Positions 44,405 to 52,440 of a stretch of DNA of 64,000 nt are shown piece after piece. How positions within the stretch are numbered: position 1 is the stretch's first letter; each line of letters starts with the position of its first letter. The stretch covers positions 620,001 to 684,000 of the forward strand of contig NZ_AUCG01000016.1 in NCBI RefSeq assembly GCF_000429645.1, written 5' to 3'. The stretch comes from Niveispirillum irakense DSM 11586 (GTDB taxonomy: Bacteria; Pseudomonadota; Alphaproteobacteria; Azospirillales; Azospirillaceae). The notes beneath the pieces are model-generated. The model saw only the letters and a program-made list of their open reading frames with translations. It made no database searches and was not told the origin of the DNA. Made by a program: the position numbers and the translations under genes.

Positions 44405-44773
44405 TCAGGGGGAACCACGGTCATGCCGGCGCAGCACGGCCAGGATCGCCGCGAGATCCGACGCTGACAAAAGATTGACCCGCCGGGCCAGCATATTGGC
44501 CAGCAGCGTATGGTCCGGCGTCAGCCCGGCCGTATCCACAATGGCGCGGGGATCGCTATAGGCGGCCAGCCGCTCCATCTCCTCCGCCTCGTCCCAGATC
44601 AGACCGAAATAGGTGCAGATCTGGCGCAGCAGCATGGGCGAGGGCAGCCCCTTGCGGCCATGTTCCAGGGCAGAAAGATAGGCGGAGCTGATTTCCAGTT
44701 CCGTGGCCATCTGTTTCAGGGAAACGCCCTTGCGTTCCCGCAGGCGGCGGACACGGTCACCAAACGGCGTCAT
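44405..44773 (-). CDS. XRE-family helix-turn-helix regulator
   Basis: The 122-residue protein has an N-terminal HTH (about 4-60): GDRVRRLRERKGVSLKQMAT, then ISSAYLSALEHGRKGLPSPMLL. The C-terminal helical region (EEMERLAAYSDPRAIVDTAG) matches the group seen in many alphaproteobacteria and may contact other proteins. ATG 44773 gives the expected N-terminus; upstream sequence to 44914 is unlikely to be coding. It is divergent from a short Hsp70 gene, with 230 nt between the starts. Confidence 0.85.
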   Translation of the reverse strand: MTPFGDRVRRLRERKGVSLKQMATELEISSAYLSALEHGRKGLPSPMLLRQICTYFGLIWDEAEEMERLAAYSDPRAIVDTAGLTPDHTLLANMLARRVNLLSASDLAAILAVLRRHDRGSP

Positions 44774-45003
44774 CAAGGCACCGGCTTTAAGGGGAAAGAC
44801 GAGGTGAAGAAGGATAAAGGTCGATATCCAGGACATAACGCCCCCTGGCGCGGCTGGCAACCGGGCTGGCGCATCCCCTCTCTTGACGGCAGGCTGTCCA
44901 TCCTTTAGCAACACTGCCCCTTTTGGCGACCCGGCCGCAGCGCCGCTTGCATCCCCCCGTTGAACCGGTATGCCCGCCAGGGTGCGCCGGTCGAAAGATG
45001 TTG

Positions 45004-46257
45004 ATGATGACGGCTTGCGGCCTTGATTTCGGCACCTCCAATTCCACCCTGGGCATTGCCGGGCACAACCAGTCGGCCCTGGTGGCGCTGGAGGGGGATC
45101 ACACCACCCTGCCCAGCGCCATCTTCTTTGATTTCGAGACGCATCGGCCGGCTTTTGGCCGGGCGGCCATCCGGTCCTATGTCGCGGGCGGTGAGGGGCG
45201 GCTGATGCGGTCGATCAAATCAGTGCTGGGCACCAGCCTGATTGATGAAGAAACGCTGCTGGGCCGCCGGCGCATCGGCTTTCGCGATGTGATCGGGCTG
45301 GTGATCCGCCATATCAAGGAAGTGGGGGAACAGGCCGCGGGGCGGGAACTGACCCATGTCGTCCATGGCCGCCCGGTCCATTTTGTGGATGGGGATGCGG
45401 CGGGCGATGCACGGGCGGAAACCGCACTGGCGGAAATCGCCCGGTCCTGCGGCTTCCAGGATGTCAGCTTTCAGTATGAACCGATCGCCGCGGCCCTGGC
45501 CTATGAGGCGCAGATCACGCGGGAAGAGATTGCCCTGATCGCCGATATTGGCGGCGGCACCTCGGACTTTTCCATTGTCCGCATCGGGCCGGACCGGGCC
45601 GGCAAGCCCGACCGGGTGGATGATATCCTGGCCAATGACGGCCTGCGCATCGGCGGTACGGATTTCGACCGGCTGCTGAGCCTGGAAGCGGTGATGCCGC
45701 ATCTGGGCTATCGCGCGCCGCTGAACCGGGCCGGCCTGCTGACCCCCAACCATCTGTTTGTCGATCTGGCCAGTTGGGCCAAGATCAACTTCCTGTATGC
45801 GCCGGGCGTACTGGCCGATGTGCGCCGCCTGACCCGCGAAGTCCAGCAGCCGGAATTGCTGGAACGTCTGGCCACCGTACTGGAACAGCATCTGGGCCAC
45901 GCCCTGGCCATGAAGGTGGAAGAAACCAAGATCGCCTTGTCGGATGCCGATGAGGTGGCGGTGGACCTGTCGCTGGTGGAAGACGGGCTTAAGGCCCCCG
46001 CCAGCCGTGCAGGCCTTGCCCGCGCCGTGGCCGACCCCGTGGCACGGCTGGGGGCCATGACGGCGGACTGCCTGACACAGGCGGGCATCACGACTGACCG
46101 GATTGACGCTGTGTTCCTGACCGGCGGTTCCACCCTGCTGCCCGCCGTGCGGGCCGCCATTACCGGCGCCCTGCCCCAGGCCCGCATTGTGGAAGGCGAC
46201 AAGTTCGGCGCCGTCGGCTATGGGCTGACGCTGGAAGCCAGGCGCCGCTACGGCTGA
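45004..46257 (+). CDS. Short Hsp70-like protein (YegD type)
   Basis: A 417-residue protein with only the actin/Hsp70 ATPase fold. It has CGLDFGTSNSTLGIA at the start, IADIGGGTSDFSIVRIG for the second phosphate loop and VFLTGGSTLLPAVRAAI for the adenosine motif. The substrate-binding domain of DnaK is missing, as in E. coli YegD. The ATPase should couple to another partner; the role is unknown. ATG 45004 has GAAAG 6 nt upstream; ATG 44998 and 45007 are close alternatives. It ends in a 10-nt overlap with the convergent LysR gene. Confidence 0.88.
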   Translation: MMTACGLDFGTSNSTLGIAGHNQSALVALEGDHTTLPSAIFFDFETHRPAFGRAAIRSYVAGGEGRLMRSIKSVLGTSLIDEETLLGRRRIGFRDVIGLVIRHIKEVGEQAAGRELTHVVHGRPVHFVDGDAAGDARAETALAEIARSCGFQDVSFQYEPIAAALAYEAQITREEIALIADIGGGTSDFSIVRIGPDRAGKPDRVDDILANDGLRIGGTDFDRLLSLEAVMPHLGYRAPLNRAGLLTPNHLFVDLASWAKINFLYAPGVLADVRRLTREVQQPELLERLATVLEQHLGHALAMKVEETKIALSDADEVAVDLSLVEDGLKAPASRAGLARAVADPVARLGAMTADCLTQAGITTDRIDAVFLTGGSTLLPAVRAAITGALPQARIVEGDKFGAVGYGLTLEARRRYG

Positions 46258-47159
46258 CCTTCCTGCGACCGCAGCAGGGAAACCAGCCCCTCGGCCAGCG
46301 CATCGAAGGCCGCCCGGCAGCGCGGCTCCTGGCGCAGATCCTCGTGCATGGCGATCCATGTATCCAGGTTCATCTGGAACTGGTCGGCCAGCAGCCGCAC
46401 CAGTGCCGGATCACGCTGCGCCAGCAGGCTTTGGCAAATGCCGATGCCAAAACCCGCCCGGATGGCCGCCAGTTGCGCAAGATCACTATCCGCGCGCAGG
46501 GAAAAGGGCGGCATGACAATGCCTGCCCGTTCCCGCATGGCGCGGATGGCTGGCGTTTCCCGGTCGTAACCGATCACGCTATGGCTGGCGAGGTCGGCCC
46601 AGCTTTCCGGTACACCGCGCCGGTCCAGATATCGGCGATGGGCATAAAGGCCCAGGCGCACAACGCCGACATGCCGGGCCAGCAGACTGTCCTGGGCCGG
46701 CGCCACCATCCGGACCGCAATATCCGCCTGCCGCAGCAGCAGATCATCGACCTGATTGCTCAGGACCAGTTCGACAACAAGGCCCGGATGCCGCTGGTTG
46801 AGGTCCGCCAGGATCGGCGGCAGCAATTCCGCCCCCACCACTTCACTGGCGCTGATGCGCACATGACCGGTGATGACGCCTTCCCGGCCATGGCCGCTGG
46901 CGGTCCGCCGCATTGCCGCGACTGTCGCGGCCAGGCTTTCCGCATCCGGCAACAGGGCATGGGCGGCATCGGTGGGCGCCAGCCCCCGTTGAGACCGGGT
47001 GAACAGGCCGCATCCCAGCGCCTGTTCCAGCAGGTCAATATGGCGGGCCAGGGTCGGCTGGGTCAGGCCCAGCGTACGCGCCGCAGCCGAAAGGGAACCC
47101 TCCCGCATGACGGCGAGAAAGCTGCGATAAAGGTCCCAGCCCGGGTCCGCTATGTTCAT
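46248..47159 (-). CDS. LysR-family transcriptional regulator
   Basis: The 303-residue protein has the LysR HTH at residues about 7-65 (FLAVMREGSLSAAARTLGLT, then QPTLARHIDLLEQALG) and a periplasmic-binding-like effector domain after it. Such regulators normally act on the divergent gene, here the epimerase at 47265. A TATAGC-ATC-GCTATA site lies just upstream of its start. The 3' end overlaps the convergent Hsp70 gene by 10 nt. The effector is unknown. Confidence 0.93.
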   Translation of the reverse strand: MNIADPGWDLYRSFLAVMREGSLSAAARTLGLTQPTLARHIDLLEQALGCGLFTRSQRGLAPTDAAHALLPDAESLAATVAAMRRTASGHGREGVITGHVRISASEVVGAELLPPILADLNQRHPGLVVELVLSNQVDDLLLRQADIAVRMVAPAQDSLLARHVGVVRLGLYAHRRYLDRRGVPESWADLASHSVIGYDRETPAIRAMRERAGIVMPPFSLRADSDLAQLAAIRAGFGIGICQSLLAQRDPALVRLLADQFQMNLDTWIAMHEDLRQEPRCRAAFDALAEGLVSLLRSQEGQP

Positions 47160-47168
47160 CGGTTTTTC

Positions 47169-47183
47169 TATAGCATCGCTATA
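47169..47183. promoter_or_regulatory. Putative LysR box
   Basis: TATAGC-ATC-GCTATA is a perfect palindrome with T-N11-A spacing, 10 nt upstream of the LysR start and 82 nt before the divergent epimerase start. Position and form fit the autoregulatory site of LysR proteins. Confidence 0.65.
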
Positions 47184-47264
47184 ATTTCATCTAATTTCCT
47201 TTATCGCCTACCCAGGTGATCCTGTCACCACGGCATCTGGCTGGAGACAGGGAAGAAGACGATC

Positions 47265-48269
47265 ATGACCAAGGCCAAGACTGCATTGATCCTGGGCACC
47301 ACGGGCGGGATTGGCGGCACATTGGCGCGCCGTCTGCTGGCTGGCGGCTGGGCCGTGCGCGCCATGCATCGCCAGCCGCAGGGGCGGCAAAGCGGCACGG
47401 GGATCGAGTGGGTACCGGGCGACGCGATGGTGGCGGCGGATGTGGTCGCCGCGGCCACGGGCGTGGACTGGATTGTCCATGCCGTCAACCCGCCCGGATA
47501 TCGTGATTGGGACCGGCTGGTGCTGCCGATGCTGGATCATTCCATCCTTGCCGCCCGCCGGCACGGGGCCCGCCTGCTGCTGCCGGGCAATGTCTATGTC
47601 TTTGGCCCCGATGCCTTTCCCGACCCGGACGAGGACGCACCCCAGAACCCGCAAACAGCCAAAGGCCGTATCCGTGTGGAGATGGAAGCCCGGTTACGGC
47701 GGGCCGCTGATACGGGCGTCGCCTGCCTTGTGGTGCGCGCGGGCGATTTCTTTGGCCCGCAACCGGGGAATAACTGGTTCTCGCAGGCGATGGTGAAACC
47801 GGGCCGTTCCATGCGGGCCATCACCTATCCGGGCAAACCCGGCATCGGCCATCAATGGGCCTATCTGCCCGATGTGGCCGAGACCATGGCCCTGCTGATG
47901 GAACGGGGCGACACGCTTCCCGCCTTCGCAGCCTTCAACATGGAAGGGCATTGGGATGGCGATGGCACGCAGATGGTACAGGCAATCCGTCGGGCCATCG
48001 GACGGCCAGACCTGCCCGTCCGCGCCATGCCCTGGTGGATGATGCGCCTGCTATCCCCCTTTGTGCCCCTGTTCCGGGAACTGCTGGAGATGCGGTATCT
48101 GTGGCAGCAGCCGGTGCGGATGGGCAATAGCAGGCTCCGCGCCCTGCTGGGGGCAGAGCCGCATACCGATTGGGATGCTGCCGTCACCGCCAGCCTGCGC
48201 GGCCTTGGCGTGCTGGATCAGGGGGATGGCGGGCGCCAGCGGCTGTCCGGCGGCGGCAGTTCTTCCTGA
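47265..48269 (+). CDS. NAD(P)-dependent epimerase/reductase-like (extended SDR) protein
   Basis: A 334-residue protein with the dinucleotide loop GTTGGIGG (11-18) and an extended SDR layout: NPPGYRDW, the LPGNVYVFGPDAF strand/active-site region and VRAGDFFGP. The usual YXXXK catalytic pair is not clear: the tyrosine of NVYVFG lacks a lysine four residues on, so activity may differ. It is divergent from a LysR regulator that probably controls it. The last 52 nt overlap the convergent fxsA frame, which is unusual but both frames look real. Confidence 0.85.
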   Translation: MTKAKTALILGTTGGIGGTLARRLLAGGWAVRAMHRQPQGRQSGTGIEWVPGDAMVAADVVAAATGVDWIVHAVNPPGYRDWDRLVLPMLDHSILAARRHGARLLLPGNVYVFGPDAFPDPDEDAPQNPQTAKGRIRVEMEARLRRAADTGVACLVVRAGDFFGPQPGNNWFSQAMVKPGRSMRAITYPGKPGIGHQWAYLPDVAETMALLMERGDTLPAFAAFNMEGHWDGDGTQMVQAIRRAIGRPDLPVRAMPWWMMRLLSPFVPLFRELLEMRYLWQQPVRMGNSRLRALLGAEPHTDWDAAVTASLRGLGVLDQGDGGRQRLSGGGSSS

Positions 48270-48733
48270 TCCGGCGGCGGACCGGGTCGGTTGACCTCCA
48301 CATAATCGGCATCAATCACGGTGCTGGTACGGGAGCGCGGTTGCCCGGTGCCGGGGTCATAGCTTGCGGACATATGCACCGTGCCATTGGCCACCAGCAC
48401 CGACAGACGGCGGTACAGCATGGTGCGCAGCGGCGGCAGGAACAGGGCCAGCGCCATCAGGTCGGTGACGAAACCGGGGATCAGCAGCAATATGCCCGCC
48501 AGGGCGAAGCACAGCCCGTCGAACGCATCGCGCAGCGGCGCTTCCCCGGCCTGCATGCGCCCCTGGGCCTTGCGCAGTGCCTCCAGACCCTGACGCTGCA
48601 GGATCAGCACGCCTAGAATGGCCGACAGCAGCACCAGCATCAGGGTGTTCAGCACGCCGATCTCACTGCCTACCCAGGCAAATCCAGCGATCTCCACCAG
48701 GGGCAGAAGCAATAGGGGTAACAGGAAACGCAT
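48218..48733 (-). CDS. fxsA: FxsA-family membrane protein
   Basis: A 171-residue protein with membrane helices at about 4-21, 27-47, 74-90 and a shorter hydrophobic stretch to about 103. FxsA marks include PLVEIAGFAWVGSEIG near the start, GVLILQRQGLEALRKAQGRM and LAGILLLIPGFVTDLMAL. In E. coli FxsA eases F-exclusion of phage T7, but its cellular role is unknown. The C-terminal 60 residues are hydrophilic and Pro-rich. It is divergent from the Tim44-like gene, a pairing common in alphaproteobacteria, with a long hairpin between them. Confidence 0.92.
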   Translation of the reverse strand: MRFLLPLLLLPLVEIAGFAWVGSEIGVLNTLMLVLLSAILGVLILQRQGLEALRKAQGRMQAGEAPLRDAFDGLCFALAGILLLIPGFVTDLMALALFLPPLRTMLYRRLSVLVANGTVHMSASYDPGTGQPRSRTSTVIDADYVEVNRPGPPPDQEELPPPDSRWRPPSP

Positions 48734-48812
48734 GGGCTCCTTGCTCTTTCCGGGTTCAGGGCCTATCTAAAACAACAGGACGCGGGTGGCGATGCCGCCC
48801 CTGATACCAGAT

Positions 48813-48925
48813 TGCGCGGCATTATATGCCTTTGGGGCGCTGATCGCGCACCAAAAGGACAGATGGAAGAAATAGCGGGCACCTTTTGGCGCCAGCGCCG
48901 TTCCTTCCAGATATAATGCCGCACA
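48813..48925. repeat. Long three-tier inverted repeat between fxsA and the Tim44-like gene
   Basis: Three nested arm pairs are seen: GCGGCATTATAT (48816-48827)/ATATAATGCCGC (48911-48922), GGCGCTG (48836-48842)/CAGCGCC (48893-48899), and CCAAAAGG (48851-48858)/CCTTTTGG (48882-48889). With a mismatch the outer arms extend to 48813/48925. The parts are separated by 3-11 nt bulges, giving an imperfect stem about 113 nt long. No ORF or known RNA fits. Confidence 0.65.
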
Positions 48926-49002
48926 CTCGTCAGTTGAAGGGCCGGCATCAGAACCGGGCGCGAAACGTCGTTGGCTTGGCAATTGGATTGGATGGGCGTC
49001 GC

Positions 49003-49704
49003 ATGGGTGGAGGCTCCGCTTTGCTGGAAATCGTGATCTTTGCCATGGTTGCGGCTTTCTTCATCTACCGGCTCCGCAATGTGCTGGGGCGCCGCCATGG
49101 CGAAGAACGCGAACGGCCCAACCCCCTGGCCCAGCGCCAGGGTGACGCGCGCGCCGATGCGCCGCAGGGCCCCACCAATGATGGCGACAATGTCATCAAC
49201 CTGCCGGGCCGGCGGGATATGCCGGACCTGCCGCCGGTCGATGGCCCCGTCTCGGTCCTGGATGGCGTGCGCCTGATCCAGGCCGCCGATCCGAATTTCT
49301 CCGAAAAAGGGTTCATCGCCGGCGCCCGTGGCGCGTTCGAGATGATCGTCGGTGCCTTCGCGGCTGGTGATACCGCCACGCTGCGCCCGCTGCTGGCCGA
49401 TGATGTCTATGACCGGTTCGCCGCCGCCATCCGGCAGCGCCAGCAGGCTGGGGAAACGCTGGAAAGCCGCATCCACAGCATTGAGATGGTGGATTTGAGC
49501 GCCGCGCGCCTGGAAGGGCGCCACGCCCACTGCACCGTCACCTTCACCAGCCATCAGACCCATGTCACCCGCAACGCCGCCGGCGACATCATCGATGGCG
49601 ATCCTGATCGTCCGGAAGAAGTGGTGGATATCTGGACCTTCAGCCGTAATACGCGCGCCAGCGACCCGAACTGGCTGCTGAGCGAAACCCGCACGCCCGA
49701 ATAA
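49003..49704 (+). CDS. Tim44/TimA-like membrane-associated protein
   Basis: The 233-residue protein starts at ATG 49003 with one membrane helix (about 5-23, LLEIVIFAMVAAFFIYRLRN). A charged linker (about 28-75) and a Tim44-like domain (about 85-230) follow, with DPNFSEKGFIAGARGAFEMI and VDIWTFSRNTRASDPNWLLS. In mitochondria Tim44 links the import channel to Hsp70; in bacteria TimA is inner-membrane-bound and of uncertain role. Neighbours fxsA, mltA and more distant secB fit the usual set. A terminator lies 18 nt after the stop. Confidence 0.9.
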   Translation: MGGGSALLEIVIFAMVAAFFIYRLRNVLGRRHGEERERPNPLAQRQGDARADAPQGPTNDGDNVINLPGRRDMPDLPPVDGPVSVLDGVRLIQAADPNFSEKGFIAGARGAFEMIVGAFAAGDTATLRPLLADDVYDRFAAAIRQRQQAGETLESRIHSIEMVDLSAARLEGRHAHCTVTFTSHQTHVTRNAAGDIIDGDPDRPEEVVDIWTFSRNTRASDPNWLLSETRTPE

Positions 49705-49721
49705 GGCTGGACCGCATTGCC

Positions 49722-49749
49722 AAGGGGTGGCCCGACGCCACCCCTTTTT
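49722..49749 (+). terminator. Rho-independent terminator after the Tim44-like gene
   Basis: GGGGTGGC (49724-49731) and GCCACCCC (49737-49744), extended by AA/TT, are followed by a T-run to 49749. mltA, starting 78 nt later, therefore needs its own promoter. Confidence 0.88.
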
Positions 49750-49826
49750 GCTGTCTTGGTGCCCGCGCCGCCGCGCACCCTCCGCCCCGCCCTTACCCAC
49801 CATTCCCCGTCGTTTGAAGGTTACCG

Positions 49827-51053
49827 ATGCGTTATCCGTCGCGCCTGCTGACCGGTCTGGCCCTTGTCCTGTCGCTGGGCCTTTTCACCGCCTGCACCCA
49901 GGTGCGCCCGCCGGCAGAACCCGCGAAACCGGGTACGGCAGGGCCGGTGGCGCCGGTACCGAAGCTGACCCTGCGCGCGGCAACCTTCACCGATCTGCCG
50001 GGCTGGACCGCCGACCGGCAGGCCGAAGCCCTGCCCGCGCTGGCAAAAAGCTGCGAGCGGTTGATGCGCCAGCCCGCCGACCGTGCCCTGGGGCCGGATG
50101 GCGCCATGGGCCGTATCCAGGACTGGAAGGCCCCCTGCGAAGCGCTGGCCGCCGTGCCGCGCGGCAATGACGCCGCCGCCCGCGCCTATGTGGAACGCTG
50201 GTTCCAGCCCTGGGTTGCCGCCAATAACAGCGATGAGAAGGGCCTGTTCACCGGCTATTATGAAAGCGCGCTGCGCGGCAGCCTGACCAAGCAGGGCCGT
50301 TATCAGCATCCGCTGTATAAGCGCCCGGCCGATCTGGTCATGGTCGATCTAGGGGAATTCCGTCCCCAGTTTAAGGGGGAGCGGATCGCCGGTCGGGTAG
50401 AGGAGGGGCGCCTGCGCCCCTATGCCGACCGCAAGGCCATTGATGCCGGCGCCCTGGCCGGTAAGGGGCTGGAACTGCTCTATGTCGATGATGCGGTTGA
50501 TGCCTTTTTCCTGGCCATCCAGGGATCGGGCCGGGTGACCCTGCCCGATGGCAAGGAAATCCGCGTCGGTTATGATGGGCAGAATGGCCATCCCTATGTC
50601 GCCATTGGCCGGGAACTGGTGGCACGCGGCGCGCTGACGCGCGAAGAAGTGTCGATGCAGTCCATCCGGGCCTGGCTGGATGCCCATCCGGGTGAGGCGC
50701 TGGGGCTGATGCAGGCCAACCCGTCCTATGTCTTTTTCCGCAAGCTGGATGGCGACGGGCCGGTGGGCGCCCAGGGCGTAGCGCTGACGCCGGGCCGGTC
50801 ACTGGCCGTGGACCGGAACTTCATTGCCTATGGCGTGCCGGTCTGGCTGGAAGCGGATGATCCGCTGGGCGCACCCAGCCCCATCCGCCGCCTGCTGGTA
50901 GCCCAGGATACGGGCGGCGCCATCCGGGGGCCCGTGCGGGGTGACCTGTTCTGGGGTCACGGCAAGGACGCGGAAAACCGCGCCGGCCTGATGAAGAGCA
51001 ATGGCCGTTACTGGCTGCTGCTGCCCCGTGGCGTGACGCCGGCGGTGAGCTGA
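49827..51053 (+). CDS. mltA: Membrane-bound lytic murein transglycosylase A
   Basis: A 408-residue lipoprotein: lipobox LFTAC with the lipidated cysteine at 23. The MltA domain (about 120-270, including GLFTGYYESALRGS and YVDDAVDAFFLAIQGSGRV) is followed by the 3D domain with the catalytic aspartates around VAQDTGGAIRGPVRGDLFWG. It cleaves peptidoglycan glycan chains to 1,6-anhydro products from the inner face of the outer membrane. Downstream sits a strong hairpin. No smrA-type gene follows it here. Confidence 0.95.
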   Translation: MRYPSRLLTGLALVLSLGLFTACTQVRPPAEPAKPGTAGPVAPVPKLTLRAATFTDLPGWTADRQAEALPALAKSCERLMRQPADRALGPDGAMGRIQDWKAPCEALAAVPRGNDAAARAYVERWFQPWVAANNSDEKGLFTGYYESALRGSLTKQGRYQHPLYKRPADLVMVDLGEFRPQFKGERIAGRVEEGRLRPYADRKAIDAGALAGKGLELLYVDDAVDAFFLAIQGSGRVTLPDGKEIRVGYDGQNGHPYVAIGRELVARGALTREEVSMQSIRAWLDAHPGEALGLMQANPSYVFFRKLDGDGPVGAQGVALTPGRSLAVDRNFIAYGVPVWLEADDPLGAPSPIRRLLVAQDTGGAIRGPVRGDLFWGHGKDAENRAGLMKSNGRYWLLLPRGVTPAVS

Positions 51054-51061
51054 AGGCATGG

Positions 51062-51095
51062 ATTGAAGGGTGCAGCAAGCGCTGCGCCCTTCAAT
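51062..51095. terminator. Hairpin after mltA
   Basis: A 14-bp stem, ATTGAAGGGTGCAG (51062-51075) with CTGCGCCCTTCAAT (51082-51095), contains one T-G wobble and a 6-nt loop. No T-tract is present, so it probably serves convergent transcription units. Confidence 0.65.
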
Positions 51096-51119
51096 GTGAC
51101 AGCTTCTATCAGCAAGCCC

Positions 51120-51311
51120 TTACTGCGACGATTCGCCACGGGCAAAGGCGGCCGCACCGCGCATCAATCGTTCCATTTCCCGGACACGATCTGCCTGCAA
51201 ACGCGGCAAATCAGGGGGCAGGGTGGTTACTGCCTGACGTCGCTGCCTACTATCCTCATCGGATGGTTCCCCCTTGTCCGGCCGATCCCCCGCCTCGTCC
51301 CCAACGCCCAT
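51120..51311 (-). CDS. Possible small hypothetical protein
   Basis: A 63-residue frame, ATG 51311 preceded by AAGGGG with 9 nt spacing. It is hydrophilic: acidic N-terminal part (MGVGDEAGDRPDKGEPSDED) then basic helix (LPRLQADRVREMERLMRGAA). The codon pattern is not decisive, and the ribosome site is the main support. A longer in-frame form reaching 51530 would overlap the lipoprotein gene and is rejected. It has no known domain. Confidence 0.4.
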   Translation of the reverse strand: MGVGDEAGDRPDKGEPSDEDSRQRRQAVTTLPPDLPRLQADRVREMERLMRGAAAFARGESSQ

Positions 51312-51387
51312 CAACCTAACCCCTTGATAATAATCATCTCCAGGTATGCTTCTCCAGACCGATCCCTGTCGGTCCCGCCCCCGCTGA

Positions 51388-51837
51388 TTATTGTCCGGCA
51401 GGAAGGGAGCCAAGGCAATTCTCGACAATGGCGTAACAGGCGTCGGTGTCATAACGTTGCGGCAGGAACTGCAGCGACGTAACAATTCCATCGCGCAGGG
51501 CGAAACGCGCCTCGCAGGTCGGTTCATCATTACTGGTCAGGGGCAGGCTGAACCCGATACCCCCGCCCACGCGGCCCCCGCCGCCACCCAGGCCGATGCC
51601 GACACGGCTGCCATCATCGGCAGCATTATCCATGATGTAGCTGAAATAGCGGGTGCCATCCGGCCCGGTACCCTGGCGCAGCGGCACCCCGGCACAGGAC
51701 AGCAGCGCCGTTTCCGACAGGCCCACCATCCGCGACGGCGCGCTGGCCACCAGATCGGCATGGCGGCTGGTGCATCCGCCCAACAGGGGCAGGGCCAGCA
51801 GGGCCGCCATACCGGCGGCCATGGACAGGAACTTCAT
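51388..51837 (-). CDS. Small outer-membrane or periplasmic lipoprotein
   Basis: The 149-residue protein starts at ATG 51837 with a lipoprotein signal (MKFLSMAAGMAALLALPLLGG before C22, lipobox LLGGC). The mature part contains PSRMVGLSETALLSCAGVPL, a glycine-rich stretch (VGIGLGGGGGRVGGGIGFSL) and five further cysteines, some of which could form disulfides. I do not recognise a functional family. A frame extension to 51888 would put residues before the signal sequence and is excluded. Confidence 0.8.
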   Translation of the reverse strand: MKFLSMAAGMAALLALPLLGGCTSRHADLVASAPSRMVGLSETALLSCAGVPLRQGTGPDGTRYFSYIMDNAADDGSRVGIGLGGGGGRVGGGIGFSLPLTSNDEPTCEARFALRDGIVTSLQFLPQRYDTDACYAIVENCLGSLPAGQ

Positions 51838-51960
51838 CGCCCATCTCCGAATTGAAATGCCCCTTGGGGAGAGATGGGGCATCCGCATCCCGCCGCCAAG
51901 TCAGCCACCCGGTCCAAAAGGGCAGGGGCCTTCGTCTCATCCACACAAGGCAACGGCCTG

Positions 51961-52440
51961 TCAGACATAATGGCCCAGATGGTGGAAATTTTCCTGGCTG
52001 GCCGTATCCAGGATCAGCCCGCGTTCAATCACCGCCTCCGCCACCTTGCCGGCAATCGCATCAAAACCGGCAAGCTGACTTTCCAGGGCAATGCTGCGGC
52101 CCCCGCCCGTCACTTTCAGCCGCATCCAGCCCCCGGACCGGTCCCGCTTGGTGGAATAATAGGTCAGCCTGACCGATTGCAGGCACGACCAGGGGATATG
52201 GCGCGGGCGCAAGCTTGTCAGATGCAACCCCGCATCATCCGCCCGCACCCGCAGCCATTGCCGTTCCGCCGTGCGCAGGGCGAAGATCAAGAACAGGGCC
52301 GCCATCGCCAGCAGCGGCACGGCCACCAGCGGATGCGGCCAGACGAACAGGAACGGGCCCAGCGCCACCGCCAGACCCGCCCCCGCCCGCAGCCAATCCG
52401 CCTTCAGCGCATCGGGCGGATAATGGCCCTCCACACTCAC
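51961..52440 (-). CDS. Small membrane protein coupled to the S9 peptidase gene
   Basis: A 159-residue protein with two close membrane helices (about 18-57), followed by a soluble part with TSLRPRHIPWSCLQSVRLTY and SGGWMRLKVTGGGRSIALES. This pattern (two helices, then a small beta domain) resembles PH-like or DUF-type membrane proteins. It overlaps the peptidase stop by 4 nt, so both are translated together. It may be an uncharacterised partner of that peptidase. Confidence 0.75.
   Translation of the reverse strand: MSVEGHYPPDALKADWLRAGAGLAVALGPFLFVWPHPLVAVPLLAMAALFLIFALRTAERQWLRVRADDAGLHLTSLRPRHIPWSCLQSVRLTYYSTKRDRSGGWMRLKVTGGGRSIALESQLAGFDAIAGKVAEAVIERGLILDTASQENFHHLGHYV

Noticed and set aside
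51312-51530. N-terminal extension of the small gene at 51120
   Set aside because: It would overlap the well-supported lipoprotein gene and lacks a ribosome site.
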